Shown: in pieces, positions 43,160 to 50,409 of the stretch
How the letters are laid out: every line of letters begins with the position of its first letter
Position numbering within the stretch: position 1 is the first letter of the stretch
NCBI RefSeq assembly: GCF_047654805.1
Contig: NZ_JASGIV010000001.1
Coordinates: forward strand, 3,410,001-3,474,000
Length of the DNA stretch: 64,000 nucleotides
Direction: 5' to 3'
Source: Pelomonas sp047654805
GTDB lineage: Bacteria > Pseudomonadota > Gammaproteobacteria > Burkholderiales > Burkholderiaceae_C
Notes under the pieces: model-generated
Database searches by the model: none
Told to the model about the DNA's origin: nothing
Seen by the model: the letters and a program-made list of their open reading frames with translations, nothing else
Program-made: the position numbers and the translations under genes

Positions 43160-44844
43160 CGGACATTTTCCTCTCGTGTTTGCTGCACCGCCACCGGTGC
43201 GCGCGACAGGCCGGACAGGATGGCCTGCATGGATGCTCGCACGATGCTGCCATCAATGCCCACGCCATGACGGGTCACGTCGCCGACTCGCAGCTCCAGG
43301 TAAGCCACGGCACGGGCATCGGCACCGCTACCGATCGCGTGCTCGTGGTAGTCCAGCACGCGCACCTCTTGGCCCAGGCGAGTCGACAGCGCGTTGACAA
43401 ATGCATCGATGGGGCCATTGCCCTCTCCCTGCACATGACCCATCCAGCCGCCCAGAACCACCTCGGCCGACAGCCGCATCGCGCCGCCCGTCACCTCTGT
43501 CATCTGCGGCTGCACGACGGAGGCCTCCGCGTTACCGATGCCGTACTCACGCTCGAAGATGGCATAGATGTCGGCCGCAGTCAGCTCCTTGCCGGCGTCG
43601 TCCATGACGCGTTGCACGACCTGGCTGAACTCGATCTGGAGGCGGCGCGGCAGCTCCAGGCCGTACTCGGCCTCCAACAGGTAGGCGATGCCGCCCTTGC
43701 CGGACTGGCTGTTCACGCGAATGACGGCGTCGTAGCTGCGGCCCAGGTCCTTGGGATCGACGGGGAGATAAGGCATGTCCCAGAGGTCGCCCTCCTGACG
43801 TGCCGCGAAGGCCTTCTTGATCGCGTCCTGATGCGAACCAGAGAAGGAGGTATAGACGAGGTCGCCCACATAGGGGTGGCGTGGGTGGACCGGGATCTGC
43901 GTGCAGTGCTCGACACAGCGGCGTACCTCGTCGATGTCGGAGAAGTCCAGCTGCGGATCCACACCCTGGGTGTAGAGGTTGAGCGCGATGTTGACGACGT
44001 CGACGTTGCCGGTGCGCTCGCCGTTGCCGAACAGGCAGCCCTCGACGCGGTCGGCGCCCGCCATCAACGCGACCTCGCCGGCCGCCGTGCCCGTGCCGCG
44101 GTCATTGTGCGGGTGGACGGACAGCACGATGCTGTCGCGGCGCGCCAGGTTGCGGTGCATCCACTCGATCATGTCCGCGAAGACGTTGGGCGTGCTGTGC
44201 TCAACTGTGGACGGCAGGTTGATGATGCACTTGCGCTCAGGCGTGGGCTCCCACACCGCGGTCACCGCGTCGACCACGCGCTTGCTGAAGGTCAGTTCGG
44301 TGCCGGAGAACATTTCGGGCGAGTACTCAAAACGCCAGTCCGTGCCCGGCCGCGAAGCGGCGAGCTCCTTGATCTGACGAGCGTGAGAGCTGGCCAGCTC
44401 GACGATGCCGTCCTCGTCCGTCCCCAGCACGACGCGGCGCATGATGGGCGCAACGGCGTTGTAGATGTGGACGATGACGCGTTTGGCGCCATCCAGCGAC
44501 TCGAAGGTGCGCTCGATCAGATGGGAGCGCGCCTGCGTCAGCACCTGGATGGTGACGTCATCGGGAATGTGGCCACCATCGATGAGCAGGCGGATGAAAT
44601 CGAACTCGGTTTGCGATGCCGACGGGAAGCCGACCTCGATCTCCTTGAAGCCGATCTTCACAAGTTGCTGGAACATGCGCAGCTTGCGCGGGATGTCCAT
44701 GGGCTCGATGAGCGCCTGGTTGCCATCGCGCAGGTCGGTGCTCAGCCAGATCGGCGCACGGGTCAGCACGGCGTCGGGCCAGGTGCGGTCCGGCAGGGCG
44801 ACGGGGGCGAAGGGGCGGTACTTGATCTGCGGTTGCTTCAACAT
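43156..44844 (-). CDS. leuA: 2-isopropylmalate synthase, LeuA type 2 (long form)
   Basis: 562 residues of the longer LeuA branch also found in Actinobacteria (KYRPFAPVALPDRTWP start). Catalytic motifs: STDLRDGNQALIEPMD and SVHPHNDRGTGTAAGE; C-terminal regulatory domain with GEGNGPIDAFVNAL and YHEHAIGSGADARAVAYLE. ATG 44844 follows GGATGG at a good distance; an ATG at 44850 is possible. It lies behind a leucine leader peptide and attenuator. Two LeuA forms in tandem may differ in feedback control. Citramalate or homocitrate synthase activity is considered less likely. Confidence 0.93.
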   Translation of the reverse strand: MLKQPQIKYRPFAPVALPDRTWPDAVLTRAPIWLSTDLRDGNQALIEPMDIPRKLRMFQQLVKIGFKEIEVGFPSASQTEFDFIRLLIDGGHIPDDVTIQVLTQARSHLIERTFESLDGAKRVIVHIYNAVAPIMRRVVLGTDEDGIVELASSHARQIKELAASRPGTDWRFEYSPEMFSGTELTFSKRVVDAVTAVWEPTPERKCIINLPSTVEHSTPNVFADMIEWMHRNLARRDSIVLSVHPHNDRGTGTAAGEVALMAGADRVEGCLFGNGERTGNVDVVNIALNLYTQGVDPQLDFSDIDEVRRCVEHCTQIPVHPRHPYVGDLVYTSFSGSHQDAIKKAFAARQEGDLWDMPYLPVDPKDLGRSYDAVIRVNSQSGKGGIAYLLEAEYGLELPRRLQIEFSQVVQRVMDDAGKELTAADIYAIFEREYGIGNAEASVVQPQMTEVTGGAMRLSAEVVLGGWMGHVQGEGNGPIDAFVNALSTRLGQEVRVLDYHEHAIGSGADARAVAYLELRVGDVTRHGVGIDGSIVRASMQAILSGLSRAPVAVQQTREENVR

Positions 44845-44883
44845 GGTCATTCCATCCGTTGGGGTGGTGCAACCTGCAGCATC

Positions 44884-44924
44884 AGAAAACAAGAACGGCC
44901 CGCTGCGGTTGCATACGGGCCGTT
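44884..44924 (-). terminator. Attenuator of the leuA operon
   Basis: AACGGCCCG pairs with CGGGCCGTT (44894-44924, 13-nt loop) followed on the minus strand by CTTGTTTTCT. It stands between the leader peptide and leuA, the position of a transcription attenuator. Confidence 0.8.
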
Positions 44925-44972
44925 GGTGTCAGTTTGAGCTTATGTGCGGTGCGAGCGTATAGGCGCGGCTGA

Positions 44973-45032
44973 CTAGCGAACCCGTGGTTCCTCTAGGGCT
45001 AGTAGCAGGCTAATTCGCGTGGCGCGGCTCAT
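44973..45032 (-). CDS. leuL: Leucine leader peptide
   Basis: A 19-residue frame, MSRATRISLLLALEEPRVR, too short for most gene finders. Four of five consecutive codons in the middle are leucine, and three of them are CTA, a rare codon in this GC-rich genome. With the terminator 49 nt downstream this is the layout of ribosome-mediated attenuation, as in enterobacterial leuL. Shortage of charged tRNA-Leu would stall the ribosome and favour an antiterminator. Confidence 0.8.
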   Translation of the reverse strand: MSRATRISLLLALEEPRVR

Positions 45033-45040
45033 GGGGCAGG

Positions 45041-45068
45041 AATCTAGCACGAAAGGCTATTGATGCAA
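45041..45068 (-). promoter_or_regulatory. Promoter of the leuL-leuA operon
   Basis: TTGCAT (45063-45068) and TAGATT (45041-45046), spacer 16 bp. The -35 overlaps the end of pssA, and the expected start falls within a few nt of the leader peptide ATG (45032), which lacks a ribosome binding site. Confidence 0.5.
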
Positions 45069-45881
45069 GCCTCGTTCGTCCGGCTCGTCGGTACTCGTGG
45101 AGATGACGCTGACGGGCTTGCCCTTGGCCTTGCGCCACGCATAGATGACGTAGCCCGACAGGCCGTAGACGCAGAAGGCACCGAAGAGAACGCGCGACGG
45201 GTCGAGTGCCGCCAGGCCGATGCCGAGCATGATGACAACCAGCACGACGAAGGGCACGGAGCGCCTCCTGTCAAAGACTTTGAAGCTGTAGAACGGAGCA
45301 TTCGTCACCATCGAAAGGCCGGCGAACAGCGTCACGCCGTAGGCCGCCCAGGCCACCCAACTGCCGGGCTGCACGCCGGTGTAGGCCGCCTGATCCACCA
45401 CGGCCCAGATGAAACCGATCACCAACGCCGCCGCAGCCGGGCTGGGCAAGCCCTGGAAGAAACGCTTGTCGACGACGCCGATGTTGACGTTGAAACGCGC
45501 CAGGCGAAGCGCAGCGCCCGCGATATAGACAAAGGCCGGGATCCAGCCTGGCTTTCCCATGTCCTTCAGCGCCCACATATAGACGATGAGGGCTGGAGCG
45601 GCGCCGAAGGCCACCATGTCGGACAGACTGTCCATCTGCTCGCCAAAAGCCGACTGCGTATTGGTCATGCGCGCGACGCGGCCGTCCAGGCTGTCGAGGA
45701 TGGCAGCAGCGAAGATGGCCACGCAGGCCACCTCGAAGCGACCATTCATGGCCATGACGATGGCGTAGAAGGCGCTGAAGAGCGCGCCCAGCGTGATGGC
45801 GTTGGGCAGCGCGTAAATGCCTTTGCGGCGGGGGCGGACGGCGAGGCTGGGCTCGTCGTCCTCGGAGGGCTCAGGAGTCAT
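45057..45881 (-). CDS. pssA: CDP-diacylglycerol-serine O-phosphatidyltransferase
   Basis: 274-residue integral membrane enzyme making phosphatidylserine, precursor of phosphatidylethanolamine. The CDP-alcohol phosphotransferase motif D-G-x2-A-R-x8-G-x3-D-x3-D is complete in DGRVARMTNTQSAFGEQMDS followed by LSD (about 64-86). About eight hydrophobic helices follow. pssA next to ilv and leu genes is a recurrent Burkholderiales arrangement. Confidence 0.95.
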   Translation of the reverse strand: MTPEPSEDDEPSLAVRPRRKGIYALPNAITLGALFSAFYAIVMAMNGRFEVACVAIFAAAILDSLDGRVARMTNTQSAFGEQMDSLSDMVAFGAAPALIVYMWALKDMGKPGWIPAFVYIAGAALRLARFNVNIGVVDKRFFQGLPSPAAAALVIGFIWAVVDQAAYTGVQPGSWVAWAAYGVTLFAGLSMVTNAPFYSFKVFDRRRSVPFVVLVVIMLGIGLAALDPSRVLFGAFCVYGLSGYVIYAWRKAKGKPVSVISTSTDEPDERGLHQ

Positions 45882-45995
45882 GGGCGGCAGGATAGCTCAG
45901 CGCCTTGCGGCGACGCCGCCTGATTGCTGACACCTCCCGGCGAATCACGCGCCTAGCATCGTTGAACGCGACATGAATGCGACAAGGAGGCCGCC

Positions 45996-46832
45996 ATGAA
46001 GCTCGTCGAAGTTCGCACCTACCGCCTCAAGCCCGGCTGTGCCAAGCGCTTCATCGCCGCTGTCCAGGCGGCTCTGCCGCTGGTGCACGCCAGCGGCATG
46101 GATATCGTTGCCTTTGGCCGCTCGGATCACGAGCACGAGAGCTTCTTCCTGATTCGCGCCTTCGAAGGCCGCGAGCAACTGGCCGCGCAGCAGGACGCGT
46201 TCTACGGCTCCGCCGCCTGGCACCAAGGCCCGCGTGCCGAACTGGTCGACTGCCTGGACACCTACCTCAACACGCTACTGTGGCTGCCCGAAGCGGCTGT
46301 CGATGCGCTGCGCTCCAATCACCAGCCACGAGCACAGATCCGTTGGGCCGCTGCCTCCTGGCCGCGGATGGCCTCTACGCCCGCGCCCTGGCCGAGCTCA
46401 GGGCTGGCCGCAAGACCGGCCACTGGATCTGGTACGTGCTGCCGCAGTTGCGCGGCCTGGGGCGCAGCCCGATGGCCCAGGCCTACGGGATTGCCGGTCG
46501 CGCGAAGGCCGAGGCCTGCCCGCCCATTCGCTGCGGGTGGATGGCTGCGCGAGCGCGCGGGTCGTGCTCACGCACCAAGACCGCCCAGCGGCCAGCGTCC
46601 TGGGCGACGTCGATGCGCTGAAGTTCTGTTCTTGCCCGACGCATCTTCGATGCGGTATCTACTTCGCCGGCCAGCCTCTTCCACCAGGCACTGCAACGCT
46701 TGTGCGGCGGCAGGCCGGACGCGACAACGCTGGCTCCACTGCTTTGAAATCGGCATAGGGGGCCTCCTTGAGGAGGCGCCCCTGCCACACCACCTGGCAT
46801 GCGGGTCCGCACCAGGCGGTTCGAGAGCTTGA
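45996..46832 (+). CDS. NIPSNAP-family protein with lost stop codon
   Basis: The first 111 codons encode a dimeric ferredoxin-like NIPSNAP domain (MKLVEVRTYRLKPGCAKRFI, DHEHESFFLIRAFEGREQ). AAGGAGG sits 5 nt before the ATG. At 46328-46331 the sequence reads ACGA where an ATGA overlap would have ended this gene and started the next; the frame therefore runs on through 167 meaningless codons over a DUF1810 remnant and into the group II intron. The N-terminal domain may still fold. The extension is unlikely to be functional. Confidence 0.7.
   Translation: MKLVEVRTYRLKPGCAKRFIAAVQAALPLVHASGMDIVAFGRSDHEHESFFLIRAFEGREQLAAQQDAFYGSAAWHQGPRAELVDCLDTYLNTLLWLPEAAVDALRSNHQPRAQIRWAAASWPRMASTPAPWPSSGLAARPATGSGTCCRSCAAWGAARWPRPTGLPVARRPRPARPFAAGGWLRERAGRAHAPRPPSGQRPGRRRCAEVLFLPDASSMRYLLRRPASSTRHCNACAAAGRTRQRWLHCFEIGIGGLLEEAPLPHHLACGSAPGGSRA
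46328..46747 (+). pseudogene. DUF1810 family pseudogene
   Basis: Pieces of a DUF1810 protein are readable in three frames: LYARALAELRAGRKTGHWIW and LRGLGRSPMAQAYGIAGRA, then VLGDVDALKF (about 46598-46625), then LFHQALQRLCGGRPDATTLA ending at TGA 46745-46747. At least two frameshifts, and the start codon is ACG. Decay is therefore by point mutation and indels, not by the adjacent intron, which begins one base after the stop. Confidence 0.8.
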
Positions 46833-48630
46833 GGTCAGGAGAGTCGGGGCAGGCCAAGTCGGTCGAACGACGCAATGTCCAGGACCGCATTGAGTCCCTT
46901 TGCGCTGTTACGCCACCAGCGTCGGCTGTTGGCCGCTACACGGTGAGCAACATCAGCGCGGGCGCCCAGCGCCAGCAGTTCCCGATACATAGTCGTTCCG
47001 CGTTTCCAGTGCTTAAGCTGTAGGGCCCTCAGCCGGTGGCGTAGCCATTCGTCCAGCTCGCGCCAGACGGTTGGTGTTTGCGCCATCCCGAAGTACGCCT
47101 TCCAACCCAGTAGATAGGGCCGCAGCCCTTGCACCACCTGCGCCATGCTGCGCCCGCCTGAGCGGCCGGTGAGTTGCCGGATGCGCGCTTTGAAGTTGTT
47201 CAGGGCCTTGTGAACCACTTTGCATTTCACCTCGCGCCCCTTAGCCACCCACAGCGTGTAGCCCAGGAATTTGCGTCCGAAGACGCTGCAGACCGCGCTC
47301 TTGGCTTCGTTGATCTGAAGCTTCAGCTTGCCGTACAGCTTCCTGAGCCACGCCATCACCCGCTCGCCGGCCTTCACGCTGCCCACATAGACGTTGGCGT
47401 CGTCGGCATAGCGCGCGAAGCTGTAGCCCCGCGCCTCCAGTGCCTTGTCCACCTCGTCGAGCAGCACATTGGCCAGCAGCGGACTCAGTGGCCCGCCTTG
47501 CGGCGTGCCCTGGTCTCGATCCACCTTGACCCCGCCCTCCATGATCCCGGCGTTCAGGTACGCGCGGATGAGCCGCAGCACGGCCATATCCGGGATGCGT
47601 TTCTTGAGCCGGTCCATCAGGATGTCGTGGTTCACCCGGTCGAAGAACTTCGCCAGGTCTACGTCCACCACCACGCGCTTGCCGGACTGGACATACGCCC
47701 GCGTGCCCGGCGTCACCGCGTCGTGCGCTCGCCGGCCCGGGCGGAACCCGTGGCTGTGGTCGCTGAAGCTGGGGTCGATCAGCGGTTGCAGCACTTGCAG
47801 CAGTGCCTGCTGGATCAACCGGTCCGTCACCGTCGGGATGCCCAGCTCGCGCTGGCTGCCGTCCGGTTTGGGGATCATCACCCGCCGTACCGGCGATGGC
47901 CGGTATCGCCCCGCCAGCAGCTCTTGGCGGATCTGCGGCCACTTCGTTTGCAGCAGGCGCTGGGTGTGCTCAATGTCGAGCCCGTCCACGCCCGCTGCGC
48001 CCTTGTTGGCCTTGACCCGCTTCCAGGCCGCTTGCAGGTTCTCTCTCGTCAGCGCCGCTTCCAGCAGGGTGCCAGCCCCCACCGTCTGCTTTGCCGACCC
48101 TGTGCCCTGGTGTTCATGGGACGGGCCGCAGGCTTCGTCACTGGCAGGATCACGCCCGGCTTCACCGTGCGCTACGCCTACCCGCCCGGACGCTGCCGGC
48201 ATCTGACGCATGGCCTTTGGCATTCCCACGTCCTTGGTCACTCACTCCCGTTCGGTCCTTCGCCTCTCGCTGGCGGCCTCGGCGGCCCCGCTACCCAGCT
48301 ACTACGACCTCTGCTGAGACCTCGCTCCGGCAGCGCCGTCGGCCTTTCAGCCATAAGGCGAGGCGTCCCCAGGTAAGGCACGCGCTCCTTCACCGCACAA
48401 CCGCCGCATCTACGCCGCCTCGCCTTGATCACGAGAGCTTCGCGGTTTTCAGCCCGCTCGCCCTGCTCGGCAGCGCCTTCTATGCGGTTCTTGTTCATCG
48501 GCTCGCGGTTTGCGCTCCACGCTTCCTTCCCACGCTCGGTCGCCCTCACGCAGTTGCGCTTCGCTTCGTTCGTCGTGATCAACTTACGACGGGACTTGCA
48601 CCCGTAGGAGTGCGCCCATGCTGGGCGCAC
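46749..48630 (-). mobile_element. Group II intron inserted behind the ilvC terminator
   Basis: About 1.88 kb. The 5' end GTGCGCCCAGCATGGGCGCA (48611-48630) followed by CTCCTACGGGTGCAAGTCCC is a typical bacterial group II domain I start. The 3' part after the maturase gene holds domain V (ACCGCCTGG...CCAGGTGGT, about 46786-46818) and domain VI with a likely bulged A, ending CCGAT at 46749. The 5' exon is the ilvC terminator stem plus TTCTTCA, the target type of class C introns, and the maturase lacks an endonuclease domain. Class IIC is inferred. Confidence 0.88.
46835..48241 (-). CDS. ltrA: Group II intron reverse transcriptase/maturase
   Basis: 468 residues encoded inside the intron. Reverse transcriptase blocks include RRVMIPKPDGSQRELGIPTV, HGFRPGRRAHDAV, DVDLAKFFDRVNHD, GTPQGGPLSPLLANVLLDEVD and the catalytic RYADDANVYV. 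A maturase X domain follows, ending FDRLGLPRLS. No HNH endonuclease domain is present, so mobility would be by reverse splicing at single-stranded or hairpin targets. It appears intact. Confidence 0.95.
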   Translation of the reverse strand: MTKDVGMPKAMRQMPAASGRVGVAHGEAGRDPASDEACGPSHEHQGTGSAKQTVGAGTLLEAALTRENLQAAWKRVKANKGAAGVDGLDIEHTQRLLQTKWPQIRQELLAGRYRPSPVRRVMIPKPDGSQRELGIPTVTDRLIQQALLQVLQPLIDPSFSDHSHGFRPGRRAHDAVTPGTRAYVQSGKRVVVDVDLAKFFDRVNHDILMDRLKKRIPDMAVLRLIRAYLNAGIMEGGVKVDRDQGTPQGGPLSPLLANVLLDEVDKALEARGYSFARYADDANVYVGSVKAGERVMAWLRKLYGKLKLQINEAKSAVCSVFGRKFLGYTLWVAKGREVKCKVVHKALNNFKARIRQLTGRSGGRSMAQVVQGLRPYLLGWKAYFGMAQTPTVWRELDEWLRHRLRALQLKHWKRGTTMYRELLALGARADVAHRVAANSRRWWRNSAKGLNAVLDIASFDRLGLPRLS

Positions 48631-48665
48631 TGAAGAAAAGGCCGGCCCCTCACGGCGCCGGCCTT
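48631..48665 (-). terminator. ilvC terminator, 5' exon of the group II intron
   Basis: AAGGCCGG pairs with CCGGCCTT (48638-48665) followed on the minus strand by TTCTTCA and then directly by the intron. It could also serve the convergent gene before insertion. Confidence 0.75.
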
Positions 48666-48686
48666 CTGCTGTTCGGCTTGCGCCAA

Positions 48687-49703
48687 TCAGTTCTTCGCCT
48701 TGTCGACCAGCTTGTTGGCCTTGATCCAGGGCATCATTTCGCGCAGCTTCTCACCGACCTGCTCGATGGGATGCTCGGCGGTCAGGCGGCGGCGGCTGAT
48801 CAGCGTCGGCGCGCCGGCCTTGTTTTCCAGGATGAAGCTCTTTGCGTACTCGCCGGTCTGGATGTCCTTCAGGCACTGACGCATCGCGTTCTTGGTATCT
48901 TCGGTGACGACACGCGGACCGGTCACGTACTCGCCGTACTCGGCGTTGTTCGAGATCGAGTAGTTCATGTTCGCGATGCCGCCTTCGTAGATCAGATCCA
49001 CGATGAGCTTGAGCTCGTGCAGGCACTCGAAGTAGGCCATCTCGGGGGCGTAGCCAGCCTCCGTCAGCGTCTCGAAGCCAGCCTTGATCAGCTCGACGGC
49101 GCCGCCACACAGCACGGCCTGCTCGCCGAACAGGTCGGTCTCGGTCTCTTCACGGAACGAAGTCTGGATGATGCCGGCCTTGCCGCCGCCGTTGGCCGCG
49201 GCATAGCTCAGCGCCAGATCGCGCGCCTTGCCGGTCTTGTCGGCATAGACGGCGATCAGGTGGGGCACGCCGCCACCCTGCTTGTAGGTGTTGCGCACCG
49301 TGTGACCCGGTGCCTTGGGGGCCACCATCCAGACGTCCAGGTCCTCGCGCGGCTGGACCTGGCCGTAGTGCACGTTGAAGCCGTGAGCGAACGCCAGCGA
49401 GGCGCCGTTCTTGATGTTGGGCTCAACTTCCTTCTTGTAGACGTCGGCGATCTGCTCGTCGGGCAGCAGGATCATGACCACGTCGGCCGCCTTCACGGCC
49501 TCGGCGATCTCGGCGACCTTCAGGCCTGCGCCTTCGGCCTTGGACCAGGATGCGCCGCCGCGACGAAGCGCGACGGTGACCTTGCAGCCGCTGTCATTCA
49601 GGTTCTGCGCGTGGGCGTGGCCTTGTGAGCCGTAGCCGATGATGGTGACGTTCTTGCCCTTGATCAGGCTGAGATCGGCGTCCTTGTCGTAGTAGACGTT
49701 CAT
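48687..49703 (-). CDS. ilvC: Ketol-acid reductoisomerase (class I)
   Basis: 338-residue NADPH-dependent isomeroreductase, second common step of valine and isoleucine synthesis. Rossmann motif GYGSQGHAHAQNLNDSG, the phosphate-recognising loop LRRGGASWSKAE, and the knotted C-terminal domain with Mg ligands (Asp/Glu in FGEQAVLCGG and ECLHELKLIVDLIYEGG). ATG 49703 gives the usual MNVYYDKDADLS start; longer frames upstream are rejected. Last of ilvI-ilvH-ilvC. Confidence 0.97.
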   Translation of the reverse strand: MNVYYDKDADLSLIKGKNVTIIGYGSQGHAHAQNLNDSGCKVTVALRRGGASWSKAEGAGLKVAEIAEAVKAADVVMILLPDEQIADVYKKEVEPNIKNGASLAFAHGFNVHYGQVQPREDLDVWMVAPKAPGHTVRNTYKQGGGVPHLIAVYADKTGKARDLALSYAAANGGGKAGIIQTSFREETETDLFGEQAVLCGGAVELIKAGFETLTEAGYAPEMAYFECLHELKLIVDLIYEGGIANMNYSISNNAEYGEYVTGPRVVTEDTKNAMRQCLKDIQTGEYAKSFILENKAGAPTLISRRRLTAEHPIEQVGEKLREMMPWIKANKLVDKAKN

Positions 49704-49752
49704 GATGGGTCGCTCCAGGAAAAAACTGTGTGTTGGGGGGTGTGAAGACGGA

Positions 49753-50244
49753 TCAGACGCGCAGGATGCGCTCGCCGCGGCCGATTCCGCTGGCGCCCGT
49801 GCGGACGGTTTCAAGGATGGCGGCGCGGTCGATCGCATCGATGAAGGCGTCGAGCTTGCCGGCATCGCCGGTCAGCTCGATCGTGTAGGTCTTCTCGGTC
49901 ACGTCGATGACGCGGCCGCGGAAGATGTCTGCGGTGCGCTTGATCTCCTCGCGCTCCTTGCCGACGGCTCGGACCTTGATGAGCATCAGCTCGCGCTCGG
50001 TGTAGTTGCCCTCAGTCAGATCCACGACCTTGACGACCTCGATGAGGCGGTTGAGGTGCTTGGTGATCTGCTCGATTACTTCATCGGATCCGGTGGTCAC
50101 GATGGTCATGCGCGACAGCGACGCGTCTTCCGTCGGCGCCACGGTCAGGCTCTCGATGTTGTAGCCCCGGGCGGAGAACAGGGCCACGACGCGCGACAGT
50201 GCGCCGGGCTCGTTCTCGATGAGCAATGCAATGATGTGTTTCAT
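49753..50244 (-). CDS. ilvH: Acetolactate synthase small (regulatory) subunit
   Basis: 163 residues. N-terminal ACT domain (IIALLIENEPGALSRVVALF, MTIVTTGSDEVIEQI) that binds valine, and a C-terminal domain (RGRVIDVTEKTYTIELTG). The ATG at 50244 gives the canonical MKHIIALL start. It is 49 bp upstream of ilvC and 165 bp downstream of ilvI. Confidence 0.96.
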   Translation of the reverse strand: MKHIIALLIENEPGALSRVVALFSARGYNIESLTVAPTEDASLSRMTIVTTGSDEVIEQITKHLNRLIEVVKVVDLTEGNYTERELMLIKVRAVGKEREEIKRTADIFRGRVIDVTEKTYTIELTGDAGKLDAFIDAIDRAAILETVRTGASGIGRGERILRV

Positions 50245-50409
50245 GAGATGTCGTCCTTCGCGCTCTTCAGTGGCCGTGGCGGTAACCACGACACCTTGGC
50301 AGCGGGTTCGAATCGTTGAAGAGAAACTACCGTTTTCGGCTGCATTCGCCTTCCGCCGTCGGCCTCGATGCGCGCGGTAACGTGCACCAAAGCCTGCGGC
50401 TTCAGCCGA

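Noticed and set aside
43156..44844. Citramalate or homocitrate synthase
   Set aside because: Length, N-terminus and the C-terminal regulatory domain fit the long LeuA branch, and it sits behind a leucine leader.
43180..44937. 585-codon plus-strand frame opposite the leuA genes
   Set aside because: Antisense shadow; also covers the leader attenuator.
47174..48376. 400-codon plus-strand frame opposite the group II maturase
   Set aside because: The minus strand carries all reverse transcriptase motifs and the intron RNA ends.
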